Positions 21,528 through 32,211 of a DNA stretch of 64,000 nt are shown here, piece after piece (position 1 is the first letter of the stretch; every line of letters starts with the position of its first letter). The notes under the pieces are model-generated. The model made no database searches. It was not told the DNA's origin and saw only the letters and a program-made list of their open reading frames with translations. The position numbers and the translations under genes are program-made. Source of the stretch: Adiantum capillus-veneris. Its lineage: Eukaryota > Streptophyta > Polypodiopsida > Polypodiales > Pteridaceae. Location of the stretch: contig CM043959.1 of the NCBI GenBank assembly GCA_014529385.2, forward strand, positions 55,582,253 through 55,646,252. Direction: 5' to 3'.

Positions 21528-23892
21528 CTAGGTTTGAATTGGCGTATGTGGTTCCTTTGAAGTCGATATTGTCGTATCTGGTGGAACATTCTTTCTTTCT
21601 GCCTTGATGACTTGGGTCTTAGACATCCTTGTAGTTTTTGTTGTTGATTCTGTTTGTTTCCTCGTGCTATTTGCATGATGTTGCATGACCTTGACAGTTG
21701 TAGATAACTGCTTGTTTGTCATCTTTGGCCGCCCTTCTTGTGTTGTTGGCTCGTTTTGAATTGGCAATTTTGGCCACCATACCAATATAGTCCGTTGCAT
21801 ATTTGACAGATTGACTATGTTTCTTTGAAGTTTTGCTGGCTTTCGGTGTTTTGTCTGTTCTTCTGACTCCTTTTTTATAGGAATTAGGCTATCGTGCCTT
21901 ATCCAAACTTTGTATTTCCGCTTTTGATGTAATTGTGCCTCGGTCATCTCTGTACGCCGTACCCAAACTTGCCTGGTTCCCTGCATGGTTGGTGATTTTT
22001 TATAAGACGTTGTTGGACTTGTAAACTTTGTTTGTTGTTGGGCAGATCTTTGCGGTTGTATTGAATTTTGTTTCCTCCTTGACATGAATTGGTTATATGA
22101 TAAGAAGGGTTCTGAAAAGTTTTCCTTTCTGAACAGTGCCTCATTAGTATCCAAATCAATGAATACCCTGTTAGCTTTCATCCATGACACTGCTAAGATA
22201 CACGGCATTGTTGATCTACTTGGTGGCAGTACATGGAATTTTGTAGTGTACGGGTGTGCCTGCAATGTGATTGGTATTATAATAGACCACAACGTGGTCA
22301 CCTCATCACCCGATGCTACTTTCAACCGGTGTGTCTCTGGGATCGTCTTCATTGGTCCAAGTTTCTGAAAGAGCTCAAAGCTGATGACACTCATTTTTGC
22401 TCCAGTGTCAAGCAATGCATAGATTTCAACTTGTTTTGTGCCTGCATAAGCTTTTATGTAAGGACTACACCATGTATCTTCCAAGTCGTCTAGGATGCTA
22501 TCATCCTGAGCCCTAAGGTCTGTCATGGTCTTTTCTAATTCGTCGCTTTGTATATCCACTTCGATCGTTTGGGATGTTGAAAGAGGATATTCGTCATTCA
22601 TCATTGGGGTGACCATGTTTATTGTCCTGAGAAACTGCTTTCGTTTAGCAATCCGTTCCTTTGCTTTTTGTTGTGCCTGGTCCTGAATTCTTTGTTGTTC
22701 CTGTCTATAGGTTTTTCCATAATGCAGTTGAAACAACATTTCCGGTGTTAAAGGTAGATGATATTTTTTTAAAAGACACCCACTAATCCAGTTCGGCATT
22801 TCTTTTCCATCTAGTGTCGACAGTTTTACTGCTCCGCTGGACGATATTTCTTGGATCAAATAAGGCCCCATTCCCCTTTTCTTTAGCTTTTTGGCATGCT
22901 GTTTAAGGGTGTATACCAAGACATAGTCTCCCGTTTTAAAGTCCTTGTTCTTGACATGTTTGTCAAAAAACTCTTTCTGTTGTCTTTTTTTTGCATATAT
23001 GGCCGCTACAGCATTGAGTCGTAACTCATCTAATTTTTCAAGGTCCTCTAACCGTTCTGAAAGTTCATGTCCCGTCCAGTCCAATTGTTTAGCTACCCTT
23101 AGTGTGGGGATCAAAAAGTCAATAGGCAATATTGCATTTAACCCATATACCATATTAAATGGTGTAGCATTGAGTGTTGTTTTATATGCAACTCGATAAG
23201 CCCACAATGCTGAATAGAGCATTTGATCCCAATCTGTTCTTGTTTTACTAACCAGTTTCGTAAGAACCGTGCACACTATTTTGTTGGTCGCTTCCGCTTG
23301 GCCATTGGCTTGTGGATGATAGGGTGCAGATTTGCGATGAATTACCATAAACTCATTTAAGAGATGTTGGATAACTTCATTTACAAAGTGTGTCCCTCTA
23401 TCACTCACCAGCTCGATTGGAAGGCCATAACGTGTAAACACATATTCATATAAGAATTGTGCCGTGGTTCTAGCGTCTGCTTTCGTTGTGGCTTTTGCTT
23501 CCACCCATTTGGTCATGTAGTCCGTGGCCACTATGATATATTGTGCTTGTGAACGATACACTGGTGGAGAGATAGGACCAACAAAGTCCAATCCCCATTT
23601 AGCGAATGCTCGAGCACTCATCATTGGTCTTAAGGGCATTTCGTCTCTTTTAACTGGTACCTTAGTGCGTTGACATTCATCACACCTTTTCACGAATTCC
23701 GCTGCATCTTGAATCATGGTCGGCCACCATATACCTGCAACCATAATGATTTTTACGGTTCTCTCTGCTGAAAAATGACCTCCTGCTATGCCTGCATGAG
23801 CTTGTTCTAATAATAGAAAGTAGTCATTTTCATGAGGAACTAACCTCAACTGGTCATCAGTTCCTCTTTTATACAATTGGTCACTAATGAGG
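21528..23892 (-). CDS. Element II integrase, GPY/F module and second retropepsin-like domain
   Basis: A 782-codon open stretch begins after a frameshift near 23,900. Residues 20-70 form an H2C2 zinc-binding unit (H27, H34, C65, C68). The DDE core follows: D97 in KWGLDFVGPI, D159 in LVSDRGTHF, E195 in ANGQAEATNK. It should join element cDNA to host DNA in the nucleus. A GPY/F-like module lies at 335-375 (GMGPYLIQEISSSGAVKL). A basic, partly helical linker (385-470) leads to a retropepsin-like domain at about 475-590. The tail (600-780) is basic and carries W-V/I-R/P-x motifs at 636, 656 and 698. This frame has no internal stop, although the frameshift upstream cuts it off from RT. Confidence 0.88.
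22107..22455 (-). other. Second (post-integrase) retropepsin-like domain of element II
   Basis: VEIYALLDTGAKMSVISFEL carries a textbook Asp-Thr-Gly-Ala active-site loop (Asp codon 22,407-22,409), followed by hydrophobic strand-like segments. MPCILAVSWMKANRVFIDL holds the position of the usual ILG-x-x-W/L motif, with ILA for ILG. The pol upstream already has its own protease with DSGAG at 27,276. Family knowledge: retropepsins are about 100-residue subunits that dimerise, and this domain is the right size. Function is inferred only. Confidence 0.75.
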
Positions 23893-23898
23893 GTATAC

Positions 23899-24498
23899 CT
23901 ATAGAGACTTTTTTCTGGCTTTAGACCAATCTCCTGGCAGCTCCTTATTAGTCAAATATTCCACAATAGCATGACTCCATGCGGGTGCTACTGTCACTTG
24001 GTATAATGTGGCATAATCCACAGTGGTATTGGATGTGCAAAAGTCGCATTTCTTGATGTAATTTGCTACATCGCCTGCCATTCTCGGCCAATACACTCCA
24101 AGTCTTCTTAATTGTTCATACATCATTTGATTTCCTCTATGGAATCCCCCTGTTTGTGTGTGGGCCTCCTCTAGATACGCTTCGTACTCCTCTGGGCCTA
24201 TACACAACCTTAGAATCATATCGTTTCCATGATGGTACATTCTTCCCGCAAGCATTGTGTGCTTTCGTGCTTGTCTAACGTCTTCCACCGTGTGTTTGTC
24301 GTCAAGATTCATTCCATATGTCAGCAACGGAATAATTTGCACTGACCATTTCGGTATCATCTCTATATTAAACAGGTATGCGTCTGGGAGATCATCATCT
24401 ACCCCGGTAGCTTTTTCGCCATGTAGTAGTCAAGAAAGGTGGTCTGCTCTTTGATGCGTTTTTCCTTTCTTAACTACTACCGTAAAATCAAACTCCAG
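23899..24498 (-). pseudogene. Element II first integrase-type zinc-binding unit
   Basis: Between RNase H and the true integrase N-terminus lies another complete H2C2 unit: EEAHTQTGGFHRGNQMMYEQ, GVYWPRMAGDVANYIKKCDFC. A linker (TTVDYATLY..WSHAIVEYLTNKELPG) then leads into the second unit. An in-frame TGA near 24,425 and the frameshift at about 23,900 interrupt it. Upstream residues (HTMLAGRMYHHGNDMILRLC) resemble those preceding the second unit (LYKRGTDDQLRLV), so the duplicated block is roughly 130-150 residues. Confidence 0.8.
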
Positions 24499-25428
24499 CT
24501 ACACAATGAACCATCTTACAGTTCGTCCCGTGTTACAAGGTTTGTTTACTAAGTACAAGAGTGCTTGATGATCCACAAAGAATGTGAATTTGTTCGCGAG
24601 TAAGTAATGCCGAAATTTCTTTACCGCATATATCATACCCAATCCTTCTCTTTCAGTGGTAGTATAATTCTTTTCTGCACTGTTGAGTTTTCTACTAGCA
24701 TAACTGATTGGAAAGTCCGTCTTACCCTCATCTCGTTGTGCTAATATACAGCCTATTGCAAATGCCGAAGCATCTACATGTACATGGAAGATCTTTGACC
24801 AATCTGGTGCTTTTAGAATTGGTGCAGATACCAGTGCATCTTTCAGTTTCTGGAATGACTCCTCACATTCATTTGTCCAAATGAAGAGCGTGATTAGAGT
24901 ATACAAGGGTTTTGCTATTACAGCGTACATGTAGATAAAACGTCGGTAGTATCCACAATGTCCCATAAATGATTGTACCTCTCGTACAGTGTTTGGTCTT
25001 GGCAATTCTATGATCACCTTTACCTTGTCTTCATCAGTGGTAATTCCATTAGCCGACACTATGTGGCCTAAGATTTTACCTTGTCGTACCATGAATACAC
25101 ATTTTTCTGGGTTGAGGCAAATCCTATACGTTCTGCATTTTTCGAATACCTTTCTCAAATGATCTATATGGTCTTCTCTCAATAGAGAATAGACACACAA
25201 GTCGTCCATGTAAATATCCAAGAATTTTCGCAAGTATTCTTTAAAAGCGTGTGTCATTAATCTCTGAAATGTGGCTGGAGCATTGGTCAAGCCAAATGGC
25301 ATTACCCTAAACGCATATATGCCCCATTCTGTTGCAAATGCTGTTTTGTATTGATCTTCTAGTTTGACCCCCAATTGGTTATAACAAGAGAATCCGTCCA
25401 TAAAGCTATAGGCTTGCTTGCCTGCCAC
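24499..25428 (-). CDS. Element II reverse transcriptase (palm and thumb) and RNase H
   Basis: The open stretch of 309 codons continues RT after the TGA at 25,429. It reads AYSFMDGFSCYNQLG and RVMPFGLTNAPATFQRLM, then catalytic YMDD at 25,201-25,212, LNPEKCVFMVRQGKILGHIV and FMGHCGYYRRFIYMYA. RNase H follows: HVHVDASAFAIGCILAQ, KNYTTTEREGLGMIYAVKKF, FFVDHQALLYLVNKPC. These enzymes copy element RNA into DNA and remove the RNA strand. A TAG at 24,499 ends this part. Confidence 0.93.
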   Translation of the reverse strand: MAGKQAYSFMDGFSCYNQLGVKLEDQYKTAFATEWGIYAFRVMPFGLTNAPATFQRLMTHAFKEYLRKFLDIYMDDLCVYSLLREDHIDHLRKVFEKCRTYRICLNPEKCVFMVRQGKILGHIVSANGITTDEDKVKVIIELPRPNTVREVQSFMGHCGYYRRFIYMYAVIAKPLYTLITLFIWTNECEESFQKLKDALVSAPILKAPDWSKIFHVHVDASAFAIGCILAQRDEGKTDFPISYASRKLNSAEKNYTTTEREGLGMIYAVKKFRHYLLANKFTFFVDHQALLYLVNKPCNTGRTVRWFIV

Positions 25429-27546
25429 TCATTCCAGGACGTGTTCAGTGATAGGAAGAGGGTAGTTGTCCCTTATCGTGGCTACGTTTACCTTCTTGAG
25501 ATTTACACACACTCGTAATTTCCCGTTTTTCTTGGGTACCACCACTATCGGGGACACCCAGTCCGTGTGCTCTATCTCATAAATAAATTCAGTCTCCATT
25601 AGTTTGTCTATCTCCTCTTTTATCCTTTTGGCGAATGTCTCATTATACGTGTATGGACGTTGTTTGCTTGGCTTTGCATCAGACTTCAGAGGGATTGAAT
25701 GTTCACAAATGTTAGGATCCAATCCCTTCAAATCTTTGTACGACCATGCAAATACATCTTGAAATTCCTTAAGTGTTTTGATCAGTAAGTCCTCTTCTTC
25801 TCGACTTAGATCTGTGGCAATGTAAGCAAGTCGCAGATTTTCTCCTGGCTCTGCTAAGTCTATTTTCTTGGCGTTCTCTGGCCCATCGTAGGACTTGTTT
25901 GATTTAGGCTCCCTCATTGGTTGCTGAACCACCAATCTTCTTTCCTGAATGGTGTACTTACAATAGTGAGGAGGTACATCTATCTTTTTACTTCCATCAA
26001 TCTCGTTCGTTCCATCGCTACTTTCCATTTCAGTTGTCCATACATTTTTAATTTTTTGTTTCAACTCATTGTATCTCGTTTTCCTTTCAATTTTCGTCAT
26101 AACTGGGCTACCACAGACATTCAGTTTTTCTGTTGCAACTCTTTTTTTTGGTTTGCTGGTTTTCTTAGGTTTCAACAGTCTGGATTTAAATCCTGAGTCA
26201 ACAACCTTAAGAAATCTTCTTGACACTTTATCCTTAGCACAATCAACAGCATGAATGTTCATAAGGAAATGTGTCTTACCCTTAAACTCCGGCATGGGTC
26301 TCAACCTGGTTGGTGGACTGATATGGTGTCGTTTACTCTTGTATCTTTTTTGGCGTCTCTCACTTTGGTTTGGGAAGTTGTAGAAGACGTCATTGTCTTG
26401 ATCTTGATTGTCGTCTCCCTCCGTATTTTCCGACTTCTCGTCATCCGCGTTATCCTTTTTTTCACTTTGATCAGAAGAATCATAAAATTCTTCTTCTTCC
26501 TGCTTGATTTCTGTAGTGGGGATGTCCACATAGCCCCCTATCTTAATCTCAAGTTTCGTTTGTGTTTTATGGATCCTCATATTCTCAGTATCTCCATCAT
26601 TCTCGTCCTCCTCCACAATTTTGCTCAACATGTAGTATGGTATGCTATCGTAGCCATTCTCATCACAAAATTTGGTGGGAGTGACTTCATTGACGCATAC
26701 ATCCAATGTAGCCAAAATTTGAGACCATTCTAGGGGTTCGAGCTTCTCTTCAGGAAAAGGTTCTCGTATATAGGCATCGTCTTCCAAGACCCTCTCCAGT
26801 GTCCTTTCATTGTTGTCAAATTTACTACATTGAGATGCCCCGCACATCCATATCTCCTTTTTCTTACAAAGCCACGCTGGGACTTCTGATCCACTAATGG
26901 TGGCTGAGTCAAATTCTTCCATAGGGGTTCTAGTGACATCATGGTAGCTATGATTTTTCATGTTTACGCGTGTAGTAGTTTCAGCATGTCTTACATACAA
27001 ATAATCATACCCCCAGTCCTGCACCATTTTGAGTTGCCTCATGAACGGCCTACCAAGGATAATTTCATAGTTGTTCTTCTTGCCGAAATCTACTATGGCA
27101 AAGGTATGTTCGTACTCTATGCCACAGGAAGATACCACAATTGCCTCAAGAAATCCTATAGGCCTTTCTATGTGCCCATCCACCAGTTGCAATTTCATTC
27201 TAGTTGTTCGTATTGCTGGTTTTCCCCATTTTTCCCATAGCATTTTGGTCGCAATGGAAATGCCAGCTCCACTGTCAAGTATTGCCTTAGTCTCTATGCC
27301 ATTATACTCAACTGGTAGGCTTGTGTTGCCGTCTTCACCTTCACAATACTCTTCTACCTTGTTGAGTGGCACTGGTCTAGTGTTGACTTTCTTCCGTTCT
27401 GTGTCATTAAGCTCGGTTTTGAAGAACTTAAGAGGCGTCCTTATGCCAAATTTTTCAAGAAATTTGCCCACTTCCGTCCACATGCTTGGCCTAATTTTTA
27501 ACAATTCTGCCAATGTGATTGTACACTTGACCGGAGTGGTCAACAA
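25429..27546 (-). CDS. Element II first protease, linker and RT fingers
   Basis: Canonical retropepsin: KAILDSGAGISIATK with Asp at 27,276, TRMKLQLVDGHIERPIG, and YEIILGRPFMRQLK supplying the ILG motif. Its role is to cut the Gag-Pol polyprotein. A long linker (about residues 180-590) contains acidic stretches and a basic KPKKTSKPKKR segment, then DLSREEEDLLIKTLKEFQDV, a typical pre-RT helix. RT fingers follow: ELIYEIEHTDWVSPIVV-type sequence, KLRVCVNLKKVN, YPLPITEHVLE. The stretch ends at a TGA (25,429-25,431) where element III has CGA (Arg). Confidence 0.92.
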   Translation of the reverse strand: MLTTPVKCTITLAELLKIRPSMWTEVGKFLEKFGIRTPLKFFKTELNDTERKKVNTRPVPLNKVEEYCEGEDGNTSLPVEYNGIETKAILDSGAGISIATKMLWEKWGKPAIRTTRMKLQLVDGHIERPIGFLEAIVVSSCGIEYEHTFAIVDFGKKNNYEIILGRPFMRQLKMVQDWGYDYLYVRHAETTTRVNMKNHSYHDVTRTPMEEFDSATISGSEVPAWLCKKKEIWMCGASQCSKFDNNERTLERVLEDDAYIREPFPEEKLEPLEWSQILATLDVCVNEVTPTKFCDENGYDSIPYYMLSKIVEEDENDGDTENMRIHKTQTKLEIKIGGYVDIPTTEIKQEEEEFYDSSDQSEKKDNADDEKSENTEGDDNQDQDNDVFYNFPNQSERRQKRYKSKRHHISPPTRLRPMPEFKGKTHFLMNIHAVDCAKDKVSRRFLKVVDSGFKSRLLKPKKTSKPKKRVATEKLNVCGSPVMTKIERKTRYNELKQKIKNVWTTEMESSDGTNEIDGSKKIDVPPHYCKYTIQERRLVVQQPMREPKSNKSYDGPENAKKIDLAEPGENLRLAYIATDLSREEEDLLIKTLKEFQDVFAWSYKDLKGLDPNICEHSIPLKSDAKPSKQRPYTYNETFAKRIKEEIDKLMETEFIYEIEHTDWVSPIVVVPKKNGKLRVCVNLKKVNVATIRDNYPLPITEHVLE

Positions 27547-27567
27547 GTCTGTCAGGATTTTAGTGTC

Positions 27568-27930
27568 CTATTGATTTGACCCGCCTATTCTTTGAGAAGG
27601 TACTCTTCGAATTTCTGACCTTGCCTCATAGTCCCCCATATATGATGGCAAAGTTCTGAGTGATTGTGGTCTGCTATCTTCAGATGCAACTGAACCATTA
27701 TCCCCTTGAAATGATTTAACGTCTAAATCCCATGGAGGCTTATTCAAGTTCAGCTCCGAGAAAGGCGCTGACTCGGCTGTTTTTGTCTCATATTTTTCTT
27801 GAGCTTTTCGCACCGTTTCCCATAGCTCTTCAGGCCAATTTTCTTCCACAATAGGGGAATATGGTGGAAAATCTTTCAGTGATTCATCAGTGCTATTAGG
27901 TACGTCTTTTGCATCCTCTATATCCGGCAA
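27568..27930 (-). CDS. Element II pol N-terminal segment
   Basis: About 120 codons in the pol frame, upstream of the protease, contain EENWPEELWETVRKAQE and RPQSLRTLPSYMGDYEA. The same segment occurs in element III at 50,990-51,290 (EEDWPGHLWEKVRE, MTLKTLPSYLGDNED), so it is a conserved part of the polyprotein of unknown role. It lies in the +1 frame relative to gag, just past the gag stop. A TAG at 27,568 separates it from the protease. Confidence 0.75.
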   Translation of the reverse strand: MPDIEDAKDVPNSTDESLKDFPPYSPIVEENWPEELWETVRKAQEKYETKTAESAPFSELNLNKPPWDLDVKSFQGDNGSVASEDSRPQSLRTLPSYMGDYEARSEIRRVPSQRIGGSNQ

Positions 27931-27934
27931 GGAT

Positions 27935-30412
27935 TTAATGTTTTCTATCTTGTCGGGTATCCTTTGTTCGGTTTTTAGGGCAATCAGGGATCAAGTGAGT
28001 AATTCCACACTTTGTGCAATATGCGTTGACCCTAATGATTTCTTCATGAGGGCAGTCCCTCAGCCAATGGTCTCCACCACACTTGTAGCATGGTCCTTTA
28101 GGTTGTTGAGGTGCTCCTGGAGCTCCTCTTTTTTGGTGTGCAATTCTTTGCCCGCTCATGCCTCCGTTGGCTATGAACAACAGTGTTCTTTCATCCAGGC
28201 TATATCGTCCTTCCCCCGCTGCCTGTGCAGCAGTTGGTGGTCTTGTATTTCCTATCATGCTCCATGGTTCTGGTGTAGATGGTTCGTTTGATGGATAATA
28301 GACAGAGTTCACCGCATATCCATTGGGATCGTCGTAGTATGCATGCATAGGTACCAAAGCCTTCTCATCCGACTCAGTTACTGTGGGTGTGTATCTTATG
28401 CCAACTGGTCGTAATCCTGGTAGGGGTGGTTGTTGTCCCAACACTGGTTGTGGTCTTTCTGCACGTCTAGGTCCTGGAAGATTGCTAGTCTGATATCTAG
28501 GCATCGGTGGGATTTGAGGAGATGTCGCTTGAGCTTGCGGAGCATATGGCCGTTCTCTCACATATCCCTTGTTATAATAACACTCCTCCGTCCCATGGTT
28601 TGTCCATTTTTGTTCAATCGCACATCATTTTGGTTGTTTAGCTTGTGGTTTGGAATACAAGTTAATCTTTTTAAGCACCTCCTCTACAAGCTGCTCTTGG
28701 CTTATTGCTACTTCTCCTTTCAGTGTTGTCTTAGCAGACTTGCTTCCGCTTTGTTGCGAGGAAGAATCATCGTCAAGATCCTTGAACTCACCCTCTTTAT
28801 AGACCGCACAATTGTCCATAAGGTATAGAGCTTCCTTGGTTAAATCATTCAACGTAGTGCTCCTTTTCATATGTAAGTCCTTTTGAAGATCTGCATTCCT
28901 TAGTCCTTGGATAAATATAAGCATAAATCTGGACTGAGTTGGCAGTTCTTCCATGGGGCAGAACTTAACATATCTTTTTAATCGGAGGGCCGCCTTTCGC
29001 ACAGACTCTCCATCTTTCTGTTTGAATTTATGGATTTGCGAGACTGTATTATGAGTTATCCCCCTTTGTGAGAATTCCTTGATAAACTCGTCAAACACTT
29101 CCTCCATAGACTCAAAGTCTCTTCGCTCCACCGAGTCAAACCATGTAGCAGCATCATCCTCTAAGGTTAAACCGAATCTTGCAAATTGGGTAGGAAATTC
29201 TAACACCTCTTCAGCTCTAATTACACGCACAAAGGCTGCTACATGATCTCTCAGATCCCTGATTCTCGTATATTTCTTGTTTACCCATTTTTGCACTTGA
29301 GAAGGTCTAATTATACGATGGTCTACTATCATGGGATCTCCCCGTCCTAGCCGATATACCTCCTCTAGTCTTTTGTAGTGGCCAGGTTCCTCTCCCAGTG
29401 GTGCTCCTAATCCATAATTTCTAACAGTTCTCGTGAGAGATGGTTCATCTCTCCGAACTCGTTCTCGGGGTGTTCTTCCAAGCTCAGTTGACCCCTGAGT
29501 CTTTGGCTTACTCTCTCCTTGATACTGTGCATAGAGTGGTGGTTCTTGTAGATCCCTTAATCCTCGTGCGGTTTGATAACCCTCTCGGGTTCGGTCTTGT
29601 TCTAATGTAGCACTCTGTCGAAGCCATGCCTGCAATGATGGCTGAGTAGCTGGTTGGTCTTGGTAGTTGGACGTCGGTGGTCGGGTAGAATGTGAAGTAG
29701 CGTCATACTCTTTTGAAAAGGGATTAGTCGACTTGCTAGGGGTGTAGGTGGCTCTTCGTACTTCGTCGGGGCCATAGGTCGATGCTCCCGGAACTGTTGC
29801 CCTTTCAACCTCTTTTGGGAGAATACGTTTGTATTCTCGCCCGTATTTGTCAACAAAAACAATATCCTTCCCCATAGCAGTTTCATAAGAAAATAAGTAA
29901 AGAACCTTGTCTTTGCTTAATTCATTTGGGTAGGGTTCCTTGCATCGAAAGTAAGAGACTATTCCCTCGCTTTCATGCTTGTAAATCCCTACATTCTCAT
30001 TATAGGTTGGGACCCTGGTTGTTTTCTTATCATACATAAAAAGTGCTCCAGGTCGATCGATGTTAGGAGGCGGTTCTTGGGTTTCTGAAACCATTTTACC
30101 TTTTGCCACGTTATCCCCATATCTGTTGTAATCCTCAGGGTTACTCACTATCAGATAGTGGTTCCCCTTTTCGTCTCGGAATCTATCACCATCATCATAG
30201 ACTCGAATTATCTCTAGTCTCTGAGCCGGTCTTTCTTCAATACAAATACACTTGCGTCCTCGATAGTCATAATAAACTAAGGCTCCCCTCGAGTTAGTTC
30301 CTTCCAAGAAGATTATAGTGAACTGGGTTTCGTTTAAAGGATGTAGGGAGGTGCTCCCCCCTAGCATTGGTCCTTCACCGTTGAAACCTCTTGGCTGTTG
30401 ACTCCCCGTCAT
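27935..30412 (-). CDS. Element II Gag with an unrecognised N-terminal region
   Basis: From ATG at 30,412 the frame spans about 826 codons with one TGA at 28,625 (element III has TGG there). Residues 20-230 are an N-terminal region I do not recognise, rich in Tyr, Asp and Gly (VYYDYRGRKCICIEERP, VFVDKYGREYKRILP). A disordered Arg/Pro/Gln-rich stretch follows. The retrotransposon_gag capsid domain lies at about 370-540 (GLTLEDDAATWFDSV, FSQRGITHNTVSQIHKF, RLKRYVKFCPMEELP). Two CCHC knuckles lie near the end: CYKCGGDHWLRDC at about 28,053-28,093 and CTKCGITHLIPDC just after. Gag forms the particle and binds element RNA. Confidence 0.9.
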
Positions 30413-30855
30413 GAAGAAGGACTTTTTCGACGAAGTGTCAGTATACCCTCTTCAATGATTGGTGATAATGGGTCTAGCCTCGTCTGAGTTACACTCTCTT
30501 CGGTGGACGTGGTGCTAATTTGACTTTTGACACTTTTAGCTCCCGACTTAACAAAGGCTCCTGACCTTAAATACATAAGAATGAAAGTTTGGTTGCAAAC
30601 TTAAAGCTTACCTGGACTCCTTCTTCCTGTATGGCTTTGTGCTGATCTCCTTCTGGGATCTACACAAGGATGGTTAGTCTGTTCACAAGGGTTTTCCCTG
30701 AATTACCAAAAATCTTTCACGTATATATAGCAACCCCTTAGTCAGTCTTCTGGTGGCCCAATTTCAAATATGAAATGATGGCTGGGATCTATATAGAGAG
30801 TATGTCCTAGCAGTATAGTCACAAATTGAAAAAGTGTCTAATTCACTACTTTCTT

Positions 30856-31468
30856 AGTCTATTGCGATAGACTGACAATTTGCTCAGCACAAGTCAATTC
30901 AAAATGGTGACTTTACCCTTGAGTTCTAGTTACCCTCTATAGCCTATCCCTCAAGTTTTATGAAGTTTGGAAACTTGGGTTGGGTTTTGGTCCCATTTTA
31001 GTATTTCAGTCAGAGCTTGATTCTCTATCTGACCCTCAGATTGACCTTCAATGTTCTAAATGCCTTGAATTTTGGTGTGTCTGCTATTTAGGCCCTGATA
31101 AAACTCTCCCTAGGGAAAATTTGAAAGAAAAGTTCCCCAACAACAATTTCCTTGGTCTATCGCGATAGACTAGGCACTTTCTCCAATTTTAGCATTTTTC
31201 TCAAGTTTTCACCACAGTTGGTTCAGCCTCCCCTTGTGTAGTGCATTGACCAATTTTGGCACTGTTTGGACATTTGGTCAAAGGCTTCTTGTCCTTGTCT
31301 CTGATTTCAAACTCTAAACACCAGTTTTGAAGTTTTGTGGTCAAAATGGTGTTCAAATTCACTCAATTTTTGTGAGTACCCTTGTATTGATGTGTTAAAC
31401 CTGTGGTGTAAAGGTTTTTTGCTTGTTGCCATTCAATCACCACCTTCATCAGTTTATCGCGATAGACC
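30856..31468. repeat. Array of ATCGCGAT-centred palindromes in the element II leader
   Basis: Three 18-bp palindromes of the AGTCT/AGACT type lie at 30,856-30,873 (ATTGCGAT core), 31,154-31,171 (GGTCT arm) and 31,451-31,468 (AGTTT and AGACC arms). Spacing is 298 and 297 bp. Intervening DNA repeats loosely (AAATGCCTTGAATTTTGGTG near 31,055 resembles the array at 18.8 kb). The array lies in the untranslated leader, ending about 440 bp before gag. Confidence 0.9.
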
Positions 31469-32211
31469 AGGCAGAGAGCAATATGGACTTAATTTTTTGT
31501 CTGTTTTTGCATAGTCTTGTTCCCTGTGCCCATATAAGTCTATCCCCCAAGCTTTATGAAGTTTGGACTTATTTTGACCTCAAACTCAAGCACTTCACAA
31601 ATTTCACTTTTCTCTGACAATTCACAACTCCATTGCACTTGAAGTGATGAAAATTTGATGACACTTCATCTTAAACTTGTGAACATCAGTCATACCCCAT
31701 GACACACTCAGTTTACCCTTGGCTAATGGTTATATCTCTTCTGGCCTCTTTAGGTTCACTTAGTGTTTCCTTATGACAATCACCTGTTTCTTTTTTGTTG
31801 GTTTTGGTAGCAGTTTTTATGTTTTCTCGAGTGTTGGATCATAAATTTCAATGTCGACTCTTTTCACCCCTTTCAAGGGTATATGGGGTGGGTTTTGCTT
31901 TCAAGGCAAGCAACTGCCTTATTGTTTCTTCTTTTTGTTGGTTTTTTGCGGTTTTACAACGTTTTTCTACTCTATTTCTTCACAAGTATAACAAGCACTC
32001 AAAACCAAAAACCATAACTCCACATTATCCTATTTAACTAAATCTAACTAGTCGCAGACCCTCGACAAGACATAGGCTTCTTGGCTATCCACTAGACCTC
32101 AGGATACTCTATCCTGGATCTTGTTCTAAAAGTTTAAGCTCTCTCTAGTCAAAACTAAAGTAAGCTAACCATCACACGAGTGACATAGATCTCCCTACTT
32201 AAGGTCTTGTG
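31469..32211. other. Element II leader, remainder
   Basis: Between primer site and palindrome array there is no coding signal. It may hold the packaging signal, which cannot be identified from sequence alone. Confidence 0.5.

Noticed and set aside
26251-26733. 160-codon hydrophobic plus-strand frame
   Set aside because: Antisense shadow of the pol linker of element II, which has homologous sequence in element III on the sense strand.
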